Source: Roseofilum halophilum BLCC-M91 (GTDB taxonomy: Bacteria; Cyanobacteriota; Cyanobacteriia; Cyanobacteriales; Desertifilaceae). From it: DNA of 47,525 nucleotides. This document shows, piece by piece, positions 8,780 to 19,461 of the stretch. Each line of letters starts with the position of its first letter. The first letter of the stretch is position 1. The stretch spans positions 1 through 47,525 of the forward strand of contig NZ_JAQPOK010000069.1 in the NCBI RefSeq assembly GCF_030068445.1, in the 5' to 3' direction. The notes below the pieces were generated by a model, which ran no database searches, was not told where the DNA came from, and worked only from the letters and a program-made list of their open reading frames with translations. Made by a program: the position numbers and the translations under genes.

Positions 8780-9304
8780 ATGAACTCATCTATTGCTGTG
8801 CCTTTTGTTCTCCATGCGATCGCCCCAGAACACCTTAACGCCGTGGTTACCCTCGATCGCCTCTGTTTTGGCCAGTTATGGAGTTTGGAGGCTTACCAAC
8901 GGGAACTCGACAGCCCCAATAGTGAGTTATTGGGTCTATCCTTGGGTGAGGAACTGGTCGGCTTTGGCTGTTATTGGGCGATCGTCGAAGAAGCCCATCT
9001 CACCATCTTAGCCATTCATCCCCAGTATCAACACCAAGGCTTAGGGCAAACTCTGCTCTGTGCCTTATTAGACTCCGCCCGCCACCGGGGACTAGAGCGA
9101 GCTACCCTAGAAGTCAAAGCCTCCAACCACCGCGCCCTGGGACTCTATCAAAAATTCGGCTTTCTCACCGCCGGACGGCGACGCAATTATTATCAAGAAA
9201 CCGGTGAAGATGCCCTAGTCCTATGGCTCAAGGGTTTACAATCTCCCCAATTTCCAGAACAGTTAAGCCAGTGGCAACAGCAGAGCATCAATCTAAATCC
9301 TTAA
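8780..9304 (+). CDS. rimI: GNAT acetyltransferase, RimI-type (ribosomal protein alanine N-acetyltransferase)
   Basis: The 174-residue protein is a GNAT-fold enzyme. Acetyl-CoA binding motif A is seen as QYQHQGLGQTLL, and ALGLYQKFGF is the usual RimI-like motif B. RimI acetylates the N-terminus of ribosomal protein S18. I chose ATG 8780 (MNSSIAVPF) because homology begins here; upstream codons of the same frame overlap the lysA 5' end on the other strand and look non-coding. Other GNAT substrates cannot be excluded. Confidence 0.85.
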   Translation: MNSSIAVPFVLHAIAPEHLNAVVTLDRLCFGQLWSLEAYQRELDSPNSELLGLSLGEELVGFGCYWAIVEEAHLTILAIHPQYQHQGLGQTLLCALLDSARHRGLERATLEVKASNHRALGLYQKFGFLTAGRRRNYYQETGEDALVLWLKGLQSPQFPEQLSQWQQQSINLNP

Positions 9305-9369
9305 CCCAGAACAACTACCAGAACAAGTATGAGACAATCTAGAGCGAACTCGATCCAAAACACTCAACC

Positions 9370-11175
9370 ATGACGACCCTCACCAACGTACTGGAAACTC
9401 CCCAAGAATGGGATCTTTCCGACCTCTATCAAGGACTCGACGACCCCAAAATTCAACACGATCTCGACCATCTCCAACAGCAAGCCACCACCTTTCGCCA
9501 AACCTATCGCGGCCAAATTTCCCAACTTTCCCCAGAGCAAATCCTTAACGGTTTACAACAACTCGAAACCCTCTTTCAGTCCTGTGGATACCTTTGGGCC
9601 TATCCCAGCCTAGTCTTTGCCGCCGACACCCGCAACAGCGCCGCCAAGCAACTCCTCGACCGGGTAATGGAAGCCGTCACTACCCTAGAAAATGAAGTCC
9701 TCTTCTTTGATTTAGAACTCAAAAATTTATCTGAATCCCAACTCGAACATCTGCAAAACGATCCCCTCTTAGCCTCCTATCGCTATTACCTGCAACAAAT
9801 TGCCCAGTTTCGCCCCTATGCCCTTTCTGAAGAAGTTGAACAAACCCGAAATCAGGATAATTTAACCGGCCGTAGCGCTTTTATCCAACTGCGCTCTTTG
9901 CACCTAGGGGAACAGCAGTATACCCCAGTCACCACCCCAGAAGGAAAAAGGGCCGAAACCGAAGCCGATCTTTCGGCCCTGCGTTTGCATCCTTCCTCAG
10001 ACATTCGCTATCAATCTTACATTTCCCTACGGGAAGTCATGCAGCAGCATAACTTGCTCTATGGCTATATTCTCAATAGTGTTGCCCAAGATCATAAGCT
10101 CGAAAATAAAATGCGGGGTCATGACTCGACTCTCAGCAAACAGCTTTTAGAAGATCGAGTTTCTCGACCCGTGTTTGAAGCGATTATGACTGGCATGGGC
10201 GATCGCTACGATCTCTTCCAACGCTATTATCATCTCAAGGCCAAAACCCTAGGCGAACCCATCCGCAGTTGCGATATTTATGCTCCTTGGACACAAGATC
10301 CCAGCCCCTCTTTACCCTATAACCTAGGAGTCGAAACTCTCTTAAAGGCCCTAGAGCAATTTGATATTAACTATGCTCGCCGCGCCGAAGAATTTTTCCT
10401 CAACAATTGGGTCGATGCCAAAGTCAGACCCGGAAAACTCGGCGGTGCATTTTGTGCCTATAACCATGGCAAACATAGTTATTTATTGCTCTCCTATACC
10501 GAGGATTATGACTCCCTGTTTACCTTGGCCCACGAAATGGGTCATGGTTTACATTTTGCCTGGATTGATGACCACCAGAGTTATTTTAACAGCAATCCTC
10601 CTATGGTCATGGCTGAGGTCGCTTCTACGTTTAACGAATTGTTGTTATTAGATTTTCTGTTGGCCTCTTCCGATCCGGCCTTAAAGCTCTCCATTTTAAC
10701 CGGACAACTCGAAGATCAATTAAGCTTACTGTTCCGTCAGAGTACCGTTAGTCGCTTAGAATTACTCATCCATGAGCGAGCCACAGAAGGGAGTTTTGAC
10801 CACCATTTTGTCAATCAGAAGTGGATGGAGTTGTATGAACAGCTTTGTGGAGAGGCGATTACCCTATTGCCCGAACATCAATATGATTGGGGGAGAATTG
10901 GTCATATTTTCTTTAAGCCGTTCTATTGCTATCAATATACTGCTTCCCATATTGTTAGCTTGGCCTGTTATCAGCAATATCGACAACTGGGTAAGGAATT
11001 TGTCTCTGGATATTTAGAATTGTTATCCACAGGAGGAAGTGTGGATCAGGTTGAGGCTCTAAAACAGTATGTTGGCGTTGATTTAACCGATCCAGCCACA
11101 ATTCATCTGGCTCTGGAGTATGTTCAAGGGTTGATCGATCGCTTGGAGGAAACCTTAAGCATTAATAAATCTTGA
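9370..11175 (+). CDS. M3 family oligoendopeptidase (PepF-like)
   Basis: The 601-residue cytoplasmic zinc peptidase degrades short peptides. The HEMGH zinc motif is at residues 388-392 in LAHEMGHGLHF, with the third ligand in the MAEVASTFNE helix near 415. The N-terminal WDLSDLY opening and the overall length match the PepF/M3B group. It follows rimI by 65 bp in the same direction, so cotranscription is possible. There is no signal peptide. Confidence 0.93.
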   Translation: MTTLTNVLETPQEWDLSDLYQGLDDPKIQHDLDHLQQQATTFRQTYRGQISQLSPEQILNGLQQLETLFQSCGYLWAYPSLVFAADTRNSAAKQLLDRVMEAVTTLENEVLFFDLELKNLSESQLEHLQNDPLLASYRYYLQQIAQFRPYALSEEVEQTRNQDNLTGRSAFIQLRSLHLGEQQYTPVTTPEGKRAETEADLSALRLHPSSDIRYQSYISLREVMQQHNLLYGYILNSVAQDHKLENKMRGHDSTLSKQLLEDRVSRPVFEAIMTGMGDRYDLFQRYYHLKAKTLGEPIRSCDIYAPWTQDPSPSLPYNLGVETLLKALEQFDINYARRAEEFFLNNWVDAKVRPGKLGGAFCAYNHGKHSYLLLSYTEDYDSLFTLAHEMGHGLHFAWIDDHQSYFNSNPPMVMAEVASTFNELLLLDFLLASSDPALKLSILTGQLEDQLSLLFRQSTVSRLELLIHERATEGSFDHHFVNQKWMELYEQLCGEAITLLPEHQYDWGRIGHIFFKPFYCYQYTASHIVSLACYQQYRQLGKEFVSGYLELLSTGGSVDQVEALKQYVGVDLTDPATIHLALEYVQGLIDRLEETLSINKS

Positions 11176-11197
11176 ACCATCACCGCCCATAGCGCAA

Positions 11198-11431
11198 CTA
11201 GCCAGAGGCCGTGCCAAACCAGTACCATGCTGGCTCTTGCCAGGGAATTTCCATCAAGGTACAAAACTGCCGAATTTTTGCTGGCCAAGAGGATGAAACC
11301 TCAAAATCAAGAGGACTAGCTTTGCCCATCGAACCTAGGGTGACCGACTCGCGCACGTAGATGTAAACAGCTTGCTCTATCCACTGCTTCAAGCGTAAAC
11401 CCCAACTCTTGCCATCGGGGTTCGATATTTG
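11198..11431 (-). pseudogene. Open fragment of an unrecognised protein (possible gene remnant)
   Basis: A minus-strand frame stays open for 77 residues after an upstream TGA (11432-11434) and stops at 11198. It has no ATG; a TTG at 11392 is the only likely start. It contains SWGLRLKQWIEQAVYIY and several tryptophans, which looks like the C-terminal end of a real protein rather than random frame. It lies next to a truncated DUF924 gene and dispersed repeats, so I read it as a decayed remnant. I do not recognise the family. Confidence 0.3.
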
Positions 11432-11439
11432 TCAATGAA

Positions 11440-11472
11440 TACAGCGTTTTTCGATGTTATGAGGTACAGTAA
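11440..11472 (+). repeat. Dispersed hairpin repeat, copy 1
   Basis: TACAGCGTTTTTCG followed by TGTTATGAGGTACA forms a small hairpin plus tail. A copy matching at 30 of 34 positions lies inverted at 45866-45899. Confidence 0.7.
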
Positions 11473-11545
11473 TCGAAATGTTCCTTGAGAGTGTTGTCCC
11501 ATGAAAAGCCTGAAGAATGGGCACGCATAGCGTAAAAAATGGTTT

Positions 11546-11592
11546 TCCCATTACCCATTACCCATTACCCATTACCGCGCGAAGCGCTGTAT
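11546..11592. repeat. Heptamer tract joined to GCGCGAAGCGCTGTAT palindrome
   Basis: About five ATTACCC units end in GCGCGAAGCGCTGTAT. The same composite order (heptamers, then GCGAAGCGCTGTAT) recurs at 44243-44294 and in degenerate form at 5388. Here it sits exactly at the 5' breakpoint of a truncated DUF924 gene. Confidence 0.85.
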
Positions 11593-11593
11593 A

Positions 11594-11921
11594 TCGCAAT
11601 CAAGCCTTAGCGTTTGCATTCGATTCCTTAGCCTTAGCCCTAGCTCAAGAGGCGATCGCCTGTGAAATTCAGCAATCTCTTACCCTCGAACAAAAGTCAT
11701 TCCTTTATCTACCTTTCATGCATAGCGAATCACTGCACATTCATGAAAGAGCAGTAGAATTATTTAGCGAACCGGGATTGGAGTCCAATCTTGAATTTGA
11801 ATACAAGCACAAAGAAATCATCGAGATATTTGGACGCTATCCCCACAGAAATCATGTGTTAGGTCGCTTGTCTCTACCAGAAGAAACTGAATTTCTCAAA
11901 CAACCCGATTCATCATTTTAA
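11594..11921 (+). pseudogene. DUF924 family protein, 5'-truncated at a repeat
   Basis: From about 11594 the frame reads YRNQALAFAFDSLALAL, then FLYLPFMHSESLHIHERA, FGRYPHRNHVLGR and a SSF end, the C-terminal two thirds of the DUF924 family (usually about 180-200 residues). The conserved N-terminal helices with the FWF segment are missing. The frame continues upstream only into repeat-encoded ITHYPLPIT, so an apparent 134-residue product from 11517 would be repeat-encoded at its start. It is most likely a dead gene cut by repeat insertion or recombination. Confidence 0.8.
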
Positions 11922-11955
11922 TGGCTTGGCGATATGATGAGTGTACTATCTCTCC

Positions 11956-13131
11956 TCATTCCGGATGGGCTAACCCTTGTAAAGTTTGTCCTTTTTCCTG
12001 CTCGTTTAATCCCTTGCTCTGGAACAACACTTTAAACCCACCTAAACCCAGGGGATCGATGAGCTGATGTAAGGCATCTCGACGGCTTAAGAGTTGGGTA
12101 ATGGAGAGGGAACTTTCCGATAAGGCGGCTAGGCGATCGCCTAAACCCAAAGCCATTAAAAACAAGCCTTGTTGCGTACAGCCTAATGGCTCTAGTCCCC
12201 AGGATTTACCCTCCTGTTCTAGGGTGGTAAAATCTACATGGGCAGTAATATCTTGATAGCCTATATTCACATAGGGGCAATCATGGCGATGGTGGCGGGT
12301 ATAACATTGGAGGGTTCCGGTGCTGCGTCCGGGTTGATAATATCGCTCGGCAGTATAGCCGTAATCAATGGTGATCACATAACCCCGATCTAAGTGGGTG
12401 GCGATCGCCTTTAACCAGTCTAACATCGCTAAATTCACTTCCGTGCGATAGCCCTCTGGATAGGCATCCGAGCATAAATCAATGCCCAAGCGATCGAAAT
12501 ATTTCCCTAATTTCGGCGTAGATAACTCCCCCAACGCCTCCACCAAATTCTCCTCATCGTCCAGGGTAACAAACACTTCTTTCAGCCTCTCCCCAGAACG
12601 CACCACTAGATGAACTGGAAATGCATCGACCAATTCATTAGAAAAAAAACAGCCCTGAACTGACCTTAAATCTTCCCAGTTGCACCACTCTACTCTCTGG
12701 TTTTCACCTAACCAAGGGGCTAAAGTTTGTTGCTGTACCTGCCTTAAACCGGCAGATTTTTCGATAATCCGATAGTCGAGACTCTGAAAAAACTCAGCAT
12801 TATTGGCTTCTAATTCTCCTAAAACATCCGCCGCCACTTGTCCCGTTCCCGCGCCCATTTCCACCAGAGAAAAGGGAGCCGGACAGCCCAAAATCTGCCA
12901 CATTTGCACCCATTGCCGGGCCAAAAGCTGGGCAAAATCTGCCCCTAGACTGGCGGAAGTGAAGTAATCGCCAGATTTGCCAATTTCCGTCTGATAGGCA
13001 CTGTAATAGCCAAATTCAGGGTGATACAGCACCGATTCCATATACTGGGCAAAGGAAATTTTTTTCCCTGGCGATCGCCGAATTCGAGCCTTGAGCCAGG
13101 GATACAACTGGGGATGATTGGACTCTTGCAT
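11956..13131 (-). CDS. SAM-dependent methyltransferase, MidA/NDUFAF7-like
   Basis: The 391-residue protein belongs to the MidA/NDUFAF7 class (COG1565). The SAM motif EMGAGTG is at residues 91-97, preceded by the family block FGYYSAYQTEIGKSGDYFT (40-58). In mitochondria NDUFAF7 dimethylates an arginine of a complex I subunit; a cyanobacterial role for NDH-1 is plausible but unproven. Its start is 6 bp after the hisD stop, so the two form an operon, a pairing with no obvious biochemical logic. Confidence 0.88.
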   Translation of the reverse strand: MQESNHPQLYPWLKARIRRSPGKKISFAQYMESVLYHPEFGYYSAYQTEIGKSGDYFTSASLGADFAQLLARQWVQMWQILGCPAPFSLVEMGAGTGQVAADVLGELEANNAEFFQSLDYRIIEKSAGLRQVQQQTLAPWLGENQRVEWCNWEDLRSVQGCFFSNELVDAFPVHLVVRSGERLKEVFVTLDDEENLVEALGELSTPKLGKYFDRLGIDLCSDAYPEGYRTEVNLAMLDWLKAIATHLDRGYVITIDYGYTAERYYQPGRSTGTLQCYTRHHRHDCPYVNIGYQDITAHVDFTTLEQEGKSWGLEPLGCTQQGLFLMALGLGDRLAALSESSLSITQLLSRRDALHQLIDPLGLGGFKVLFQSKGLNEQEKGQTLQGLAHPE

Positions 13132-13137
13132 AACTCC

Positions 13138-14445
13138 CTATTCTTCCTCTGGCGATGAAGTTCTCACCCGGACAGAATGGGCATGGGAGGGGAGTCCTTC
13201 CGCATCGGCTAAGGTCATAATGGCGCTGGCCATTTTATTTAGGGCAGTGGGGGAATATTGAATTAAGCTCGAATGTTTCATAAAGGTTTCGACTCCCAGT
13301 GCCGAAGCATAACGGGCTGCTCCTGAAGTGGGTAGGGTATGATTGGGCCCGGCTAAATAATCGCCCACGGCTTCCGGGGTGGAATAGCCCAGGAAAATCG
13401 CCCCAGCATGGCGAATTTGGGGCAGCAGATCCCAGGGTTCGGCCACTTCCAGTTCTAGGTGTTCGGGGGCAAACAGATTAGAGAGTTCTACGGCCTCCTG
13501 TAGGGAGTCTACCACCACAATTAACCCATAATGGGCGATCGCCTTTTCCGTGAGGATTTGGCGCGGATGGTTAATCAGTTGTTTGTCCACCTCAGCCGCT
13601 ACTTCCCGTGCTAACGTGCGATCGGTGGTGATTAAAATGGCTGCTGCGATGGGGTCATGTTCCGCTTGAGCTAACAAATCAGTCGCCACATGCACCGGGT
13701 TCGCCTCACGATCGGCAATTACCAGCACTTCCGAGGGCCCTGCCAACGAATCAATCCCCACCACTCCATAGACCATTTTCTTAGCTAGGGTGACATAAAT
13801 ATTTCCTGGCCCCGTAATTAAATCTACCTTGGGAACCGTTTGTGTACCATAGGCTAACGCAGCGATCGCCTGAGCGCCTCCCACCCGATAAATCTCGTTC
13901 ACTCCAGCAAACTGAGCCGCTACCAGCACGGCTGGACTAATGCCTTGATGAGTTCCTGGTGGCGTACACATCACAATCCGGGGCACACCCGCTACCTTCG
14001 CCGGTATCGCATTCATCAACACCGTACTCGGATAAGCTGCTCGTCCTCCCGGAATATAAATTCCCGCCCGATCCACCGGCGTATAATGCTTACCTAACAC
14101 CACCTCATCTTGCGCAAAATGCACCCAAGACTTGGGCATCCGTTGGCGGTGAAACGCCTCAATCTGGCGACTAGCCAATTCAATGGCATCGAGCAGGGGC
14201 TTATCCACTTGCTGATAGGCCGCCTCTAATTCTAGGGCACTAACGCGCAACTGACTAACTTCTAGCCGTTGCCCATCAAACTCTTCCGTATAGTCCAAAA
14301 GGGCCCCATCGCCGTTGCGCCTTACGGTTTGCAGTACCTGCTGAACCGTCGCCTCTTTATGAACCATTTCCTCATCAAAGGTGCGATCGCAAATGCGCCG
14401 TAATTCTGCTTCTGCTTCAGATCGCTGGCTAATAATTCTCAGCAT
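13138..14445 (-). CDS. hisD: Histidinol dehydrogenase
   Basis: The 435-residue zinc enzyme performs the last two oxidations of histidine synthesis, histidinol to histidine with NAD. Family blocks are intact: GPGNIYVTLAKK, the AGPSEVLVIAD segment, AQAEHDP with zinc/catalytic residues, APEHLEL and AGPNHTLPTSG. Length is normal. It starts at ATG 14445, divergent from rpsT across about 245 bp. No other his genes are nearby, which is usual in cyanobacteria. Confidence 0.96.
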   Translation of the reverse strand: MLRIISQRSEAEAELRRICDRTFDEEMVHKEATVQQVLQTVRRNGDGALLDYTEEFDGQRLEVSQLRVSALELEAAYQQVDKPLLDAIELASRQIEAFHRQRMPKSWVHFAQDEVVLGKHYTPVDRAGIYIPGGRAAYPSTVLMNAIPAKVAGVPRIVMCTPPGTHQGISPAVLVAAQFAGVNEIYRVGGAQAIAALAYGTQTVPKVDLITGPGNIYVTLAKKMVYGVVGIDSLAGPSEVLVIADREANPVHVATDLLAQAEHDPIAAAILITTDRTLAREVAAEVDKQLINHPRQILTEKAIAHYGLIVVVDSLQEAVELSNLFAPEHLELEVAEPWDLLPQIRHAGAIFLGYSTPEAVGDYLAGPNHTLPTSGAARYASALGVETFMKHSSLIQYSPTALNKMASAIMTLADAEGLPSHAHSVRVRTSSPEEE

Positions 14446-14602
14446 AGGTTAGATTGATTGCCATGTTAAGTCTCCCCATTGACGCAACCCAGACTCCAGA
14501 TGCAACCCCAGGGTTCCATCCCCTCGATCCAGGCCATCGTCATCACTCTATAGCTTAACGTGGATTTGACGGGTCGGGTAAGATCCAACTCAGCAGAATA
14601 AA

Positions 14603-14611
14603 TGCTATACT
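14603..14611 (+). promoter_or_regulatory. Extended -10 promoter candidate for rpsT
   Basis: TGCTATACT matches the extended -10 pattern (TGnTATAAT-like) about 80 bp ahead of the rpsT start. I see no -35 at the proper distance, so an extended -10 would have to carry recognition. Confidence 0.4.
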
Positions 14612-14691
14612 CAAATGTCTGACACTTTATCTTAGAATCTTAGATCGGGTCTATCCCGAATGCTGTTACTGTTACCCCAACTTTAAACACC

Positions 14692-14994
14692 GTGCCTAAC
14701 ATCAAGTCTGCTATCAAGCGCGTTCAAATTACTGAGCGCAATCGTCTCCGGAACAAATCCTATAAATCTGCGGTAAGGACTCTGATGAAAAAAATCTTTA
14801 CCGCCGTTGAAGAGCAAGAGGCAAGCCCTAGCCCAGAAAAAGCGCAGGAAATTCAAACCCTGATGAATCAAGCGTACAGCAAAATTGATAAATCGGTGAA
14901 AAGAGGCGTACTTCATCGCAATACGGGCGCTCGTCGTAAAGCCCGTATCGCCAAGGCCCTGAAAAAACTAGAAACACCAGCAGCGGCCTCATAG
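14692..14994 (+). CDS. rpsT: 30S ribosomal protein S20
   Basis: The 100-residue basic protein opens with [20 protein letters not shown] and has the [17 protein letters not shown] block of S20, which binds 16S rRNA early in 30S assembly. The start is GTG at 14692, chosen because the conserved N-terminus (usually MANIKSA) begins exactly there. S20 genes with non-ATG starts are known in bacteria and may limit translation. It is transcribed toward tatD. Confidence 0.96.
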   Translation: MPNIKSAIKRVQITERNRLRNKSYKSAVRTLMKKIFTAVEEQEASPSPEKAQEIQTLMNQAYSKIDKSVKRGVLHRNTGARRKARIAKALKKLETPAAAS

Positions 14995-15016
14995 CGCTGG
15001 ATTCTCTCCCCTGTTA

Positions 15017-15070
15017 GTTTGGGGTAAGTTCAGACCACACCTTTAAGTTTACTGTCAATTCACCCCAAAC
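15017..15070 (+). terminator. Inverted repeat downstream of rpsT
   Basis: GTTTGGGGT (15017-15025) pairs perfectly with ACCCCAAAC (15062-15070) across a 36-base loop. There is no T-run, so it is a candidate terminator or mRNA-stabilising stem. The 227-bp rpsT-tatD gap otherwise shows a second G/C-rich palindrome near 15076 and no gene. Confidence 0.35.
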
Positions 15071-15221
15071 TCCTGACCCCTGGGGGATCGGCCCAAAATT
15101 ATCCCCCTAAACATTGGGATTCGATCGCCAGGAGTCCCTCACCGATCGCGAGTTGGGTAAAGGGGGTTTGGCTCTCTCCCAACCCGAACATGCTTGTTAA
15201 ACCCTGAAATCTGGGAGAACC

Positions 15222-16004
15222 ATGCAGTTAATCGATACCCATGTCCACATCAACTTCGATGTGTACAATCAAGAAAGAGAAGATTTAAGGAACCGATGGC
15301 GTGGTGCAGAAGTGGTTCAACTGATCCATTCGTGTGTCACTCCCAAGGAATTTGAAAGTATTTCTACCTTAGCCCACCAATATGAGGAACTCTATTTTGC
15401 CGTCGGGTTCCATCCCCTAGAGAGTCATAATTGGGTTCCAGAAATCGGGGAGCAAATTTTCAAGTTAGCCCAAAGCGATGCCAAAGTAGTGGCGATCGGA
15501 GAAACGGGCTTAGATTTTTACAAAGCCGAGAACCGAGAGCAACAACATCAGGCCCTAGAGGCGCAACTGAAAATTGCCCGTAAACTGGATTTACCGGTGA
15601 TTATTCACTGTCGGGATGCGGCCGCTCCCTTGGCTGAATACCTGCAACAATTTTACCAAACCCACGGAAAACTCAAGGGAGTCATGCATTGTTGGGGAGG
15701 AACCCCAGAAGAAACCCAATGGTTTTTAGACCTAGGGTTTTACATTAGCTTTAGCGGCACAGTCACCTTTAAAAAAGCGACTCAAATTCAAGCATCTTGT
15801 CAAAGGGTTCCCGGCGATCGCCTGCTGATCGAAACCGACTGTCCCTTTTTGGCTCCTGTCCCTAAACGAGGCAAACGCAATGAACCCGCCTACGTGCGCT
15901 ATGTGGCCGAGGCGATCGCCTCCCTGCGAGGCATCCCCTTAGAAACCCTCGCACGCTCAACCACCCAAAACGCCCAAACCCTCTTTCAACTGCCCACCCC
16001 ATAG
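15222..16004 (+). CDS. tatD: TatD family metal-dependent hydrolase (DNase)
   Basis: The 260-residue TIM-barrel hydrolase has the metal ligands DTHVH at the start, the Glu in IGETGLDFY (about 92-100), [14 protein letters not shown] and [10 protein letters not shown], all intact. TatD proteins are 3'-to-5' DNases acting on DNA ends and damaged DNA. GGGAG at 15213-15217 sets the ATG at 15222. It is just upstream of rpoB; the pairing is common in cyanobacteria. Confidence 0.93.
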   Translation: MQLIDTHVHINFDVYNQEREDLRNRWRGAEVVQLIHSCVTPKEFESISTLAHQYEELYFAVGFHPLESHNWVPEIGEQIFKLAQSDAKVVAIGETGLDFYKAENREQQHQALEAQLKIARKLDLPVIIHCRDAAAPLAEYLQQFYQTHGKLKGVMHCWGGTPEETQWFLDLGFYISFSGTVTFKKATQIQASCQRVPGDRLLIETDCPFLAPVPKRGKRNEPAYVRYVAEAIASLRGIPLETLARSTTQNAQTLFQLPTP

Positions 16005-16035
16005 GGAACACGGGGATGGGGAGACACGGAAAAAT

Positions 16036-16081
16036 GACCCATTACCCATGACCCATGACCCATTACCCATTACCCATTACC
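16036..16081. repeat. Heptamer tract in the rpoB leader
   Basis: Six to seven CCCATTA/CCCATGA units fill the tatD-rpoB gap up to 7 bp before the rpoB ATG. No purine-rich Shine-Dalgarno remains apart from GAAG at 16082-16085. Confidence 0.9.
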
Positions 16082-16088
16082 GAAGTTA

Positions 16089-19000
16089 ATGAATCAGATT
16101 ACCGAAACTTCCACCCAGTTTACCCTACCCGATCTGGTCGAAATCCAACGCTCAAGCTTTCGCTGGTTTCTAGAAGAAGGATTGGTTGAAGAACTCGACA
16201 GCTTCTCCCCCATATCAGACTATACCGGAAAACTCGAACTTCATTTCATCGGCAAAAACTATAAACTCAAACGTCCCAAATACGAAGTAGACGAAGCCAA
16301 ACGTCGGGACGCAACCTACGCCGTACAAATGTACGTCCCCACCCGGCTGATCAACAAAGAAACCGGAGAAATCAAAGAACAAGAAGTCTTCATCGGCGAA
16401 CTGCCCCTGATGACCGATCGCGGAACCTTTATCATTAACGGGGCAGAACGGGTAATCGTCAACCAGATTGTCCGGTCTCCAGGAGTCTACTACAAATCCG
16501 ACACCGACAAAAACGGTCGTCGCACCTACAACGCCTCCCTGATTCCCAACCGGGGCGCATGGCTCAAATTTGAAACCGACAAAAACGGCCTCGTTTGGGT
16601 GAGAATAGACAAAACCCGCAAACTCTCCGCCCAAGTCCTCCTCAAAGCCCTGGGCATGAGTACCGGGGAAATCCTGGAAGCCCTGCGTCACCCCGACTAC
16701 TTCCAAAAAACCATCGAAAAAGAAGGAGACTTCTCCGACGAAGAAGCCCTGCTCGAACTCTACCGCAAACTGCGACCGGGAGAACCCCCCACCGTCAACG
16801 GCGGGCAACAACTCCTAGAGTCCAGATTCTTCGACCCCAAACGCTATGACCTGGGCAAGGTCGGACGGTATAAACTCAATCGCAAGCTAGGCTTAACCGT
16901 CCCCGCCAGTATCAGAGTCCTCACCCCCAAAGACATCCTTTCCGCCATCAACTACCTAATCAACCTGGAATTTGACATGGGTAGCATTGATGACATTGAC
17001 CACCTGGGAAATCGGCGCATTCGCTCCGTAGGCGAACTGCTACAAAACCAAGTGCGAGTGGGCTTAAATCGCCTAGAACGCATCATCCGCGAACGGATGA
17101 CCGTTTCAGACTCCGACTCCCTAACTCCGACCTCCCTGGTCAATCCCAAGCCCCTCGTGGCTGCAATCAAAGAGTTCTTCGGCTCCTCCCAGCTCTCCCA
17201 GTTCATGGATCAAACCAACCCCCTAGCGGAGCTAACCCACAAACGGCGGTTGAGCGCCCTAGGCCCCGGAGGACTGACCCGCGAACGGGCCGGCTTTGCC
17301 GTGCGCGATATTCACCCCTCCCACTACGGTCGCATCTGCCCCATCGAAACCCCAGAAGGCCCCAACGCCGGGTTAATTGGCTCCTTAGCCACCCACGCCA
17401 AAGTCAACGAATTTGGCTTTATTGCCACCCCCTACTATCCCGTAGAAAAAGGCTACGTGCGCCGAGACTTAACCCCCATCTTCATGACAGCCGATGAAGA
17501 AGATGACCTGCAAGTGGCTCCCGGAGACATTTCTTGCGATGAAAACGGCAAAATCCTGGGGGAAATCATTCCCGTGCGCTATCGCCAGGAATTTACCACT
17601 GCCTCCCCCACCCAGGTAGACTATGTGGCCGTTTCTCCGGTGCAGATTATCTCCGTGGCAACGTCCCTGATTCCCTTCCTGGAACATGACGACGCGAACC
17701 GGGCCCTGATGGGATCGAACATGCAACGGCAAGCGGTTCCCCTGCTGCGGCCAGAGCGCCCCCTGGTGGGAACAGGACTCGAACCGCAGGCAGCGCGGGA
17801 CTCTGGGATGGTGATTGTGTCTAAAACCAATGGGGTGGTGAGCTATGTGGATGCCACCCGCATTCAGGTAACCTCCGATCCCGAACCCGATCCTTCCGGA
17901 TCGGAAGGAGACACCCTGCCTCCGAGGGTGATTCAGTATGAACTGCAAAAATATCAACGGTCAAACCAGGACACCTGTTTATCCCAGCGCCCCATTGTTT
18001 ATGAAGGCGATCGCGTTTTAATGGGTCAAATTCTGGCCGATGGCAGCGCCACCGAAGGCGGAGAACTGGCCCTCGGTCAAAATATCCTAGTCGCCTACAT
18101 GCCCTGGGAAGGCTACAATTACGAGGATGCGATCCTGATTTCCGAGCGCCTAGTTTCCGAAGACCTCTATACCTCCATCCACGTCGAAAAATACGAAATT
18201 GAAGCCCGGCAAACCAAACTCGGCCCCGAAGAAATTACCCGCGAAATTCCCAACGTCGGTGAAGACTCCCTGCGGAACTTAGACGAAGGGGGTATTATCC
18301 GCAAAGGAGCTTGGGTTGAATCTGGGGATATCCTGGTCGGTAAAGTGACCCCCAAAGGGGAATCCGACCAACCCCCAGAAGAAAAACTGCTGCGAGCGAT
18401 TTTCGGCGAAAAAGCCCGCGATGTCCGGGATAACTCCCTGCGGGTTCCCAACGGAGAGAAGGGGCGCGTGGTGGACGTGCGGATCTTTACCCGCGAGCAA
18501 GGGGACGAGCTACCCCCCGGAGCCAACATGGTCGTCCGCGTCTATGTAGCCCAAAAACGGAAGATCCAAGTGGGCGACAAAATGGCAGGACGACATGGGA
18601 ATAAGGGGATCATTTCCCGGATTTTGCCCCTGGAAGATATGCCCTATTTGCCCGATGGCACACCGGTGGATATTGTCCTCAATCCCCTAGGGGTTCCCTC
18701 CCGGATGAATGTGGGTCAGGTGTTTGAATGTCTGTTGGGTTGGGCAGGGGAAAACTTGGAGCGTCGGTTCAAGCTGCAACCCTTTGATGAAATGCACAGC
18801 CGGGAAATGTCCAGGGCAACGGTGCATAACAAGCTCAAAGAAGCCGCCCATTATACGGGTAAAGAGTGGCTCTATGACCCCAAAAATGCGGGCAAAATTC
18901 AGTTATTTGACGGTCGTACTGGGGAACCCTTTGACCGCCCCATTACCGTGGGTAAAGCCTATATGCTGAAATTGGTTCACCTGGTAGATGATAAGATCCA

Positions 19001-19415
19001 TGCTCGCTCAACGGGCCCCTACTCCCTGGTGACCCAACAGCCCCTCGGTGGTAAAGCTCAACAGGGTGGACAGAGGTTCGGAGAAATGGAAGTTTGGGCC
19101 CTGGAAGCCTTTGGCGCGGCCTATACGTTGCAAGAGTTGCTAACAGTGAAATCGGACGACATGCAAGGACGAAATGAGGCCCTGAATGCCATTGTTAAAG
19201 GTAAGGCTATTCCTAGGCCGGGAACGCCAGAGTCGTTTAAGGTGCTGATGCGAGAATTGCAGTCCCTGTGTTTAGACATTGGCGTGCATAAAGTTGAAAC
19301 TCGTGAAGATGGAGATTCCAGTGATGTGGAAATCGACTTAATGCAAGAAGGGTCTGGCCGGCGATCGCCCAATCGACCCACCTATGAATCGATTTCTTCC
19401 GATTTCTCTGACTAA
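16089..19415 (+). CDS. rpoB: DNA-directed RNA polymerase subunit beta
   Basis: The 1108-residue beta subunit is complete, from [21 protein letters not shown] to the C-terminal clamp region ([18 protein letters not shown]). The [18 protein letters not shown] and [18 protein letters not shown] blocks of the rifampicin region and the [13 protein letters not shown] block are intact. It forms the active centre with beta-prime and gamma. Length is normal for cyanobacteria, which lack the large enterobacterial insertions. rpoC2 follows after 119 bp; the usual intervening rpoC1 is missing. Confidence 0.98.
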   Translation: MNQITETSTQFTLPDLVEIQRSSFRWFLEEGLVEELDSFSPISDYTGKLELHFIGKNYKLKRPKYEVDEAKRRDATYAVQMYVPTRLINKETGEIKEQEVFIGELPLMTDRGTFIINGAERVIVNQIVRSPGVYYKSDTDKNGRRTYNASLIPNRGAWLKFETDKNGLVWVRIDKTRKLSAQVLLKALGMSTGEILEALRHPDYFQKTIEKEGDFSDEEALLELYRKLRPGEPPTVNGGQQLLESRFFDPKRYDLGKVGRYKLNRKLGLTVPASIRVLTPKDILSAINYLINLEFDMGSIDDIDHLGNRRIRSVGELLQNQVRVGLNRLERIIRERMTVSDSDSLTPTSLVNPKPLVAAIKEFFGSSQLSQFMDQTNPLAELTHKRRLSALGPGGLTRERAGFAVRDIHPSHYGRICPIETPEGPNAGLIGSLATHAKVNEFGFIATPYYPVEKGYVRRDLTPIFMTADEEDDLQVAPGDISCDENGKILGEIIPVRYRQEFTTASPTQVDYVAVSPVQIISVATSLIPFLEHDDANRALMGSNMQRQAVPLLRPERPLVGTGLEPQAARDSGMVIVSKTNGVVSYVDATRIQVTSDPEPDPSGSEGDTLPPRVIQYELQKYQRSNQDTCLSQRPIVYEGDRVLMGQILADGSATEGGELALGQNILVAYMPWEGYNYEDAILISERLVSEDLYTSIHVEKYEIEARQTKLGPEEITREIPNVGEDSLRNLDEGGIIRKGAWVESGDILVGKVTPKGESDQPPEEKLLRAIFGEKARDVRDNSLRVPNGEKGRVVDVRIFTREQGDELPPGANMVVRVYVAQKRKIQVGDKMAGRHGNKGIISRILPLEDMPYLPDGTPVDIVLNPLGVPSRMNVGQVFECLLGWAGENLERRFKLQPFDEMHSREMSRATVHNKLKEAAHYTGKEWLYDPKNAGKIQLFDGRTGEPFDRPITVGKAYMLKLVHLVDDKIHARSTGPYSLVTQQPLGGKAQQGGQRFGEMEVWALEAFGAAYTLQELLTVKSDDMQGRNEALNAIVKGKAIPRPGTPESFKVLMRELQSLCLDIGVHKVETREDGDSSDVEIDLMQEGSGRRSPNRPTYESISSDFSD

Positions 19416-19461
19416 TAGGAATGGGGGAGTGGGGGAATGGGGGGATAGCCTGTTCCCTGTT

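Noticed and set aside
16215-16811. 198-residue minus-strand frame
   Set aside because: It is the antisense shadow of rpoB, rich in Gly/Phe/Val as expected from reversed codons.
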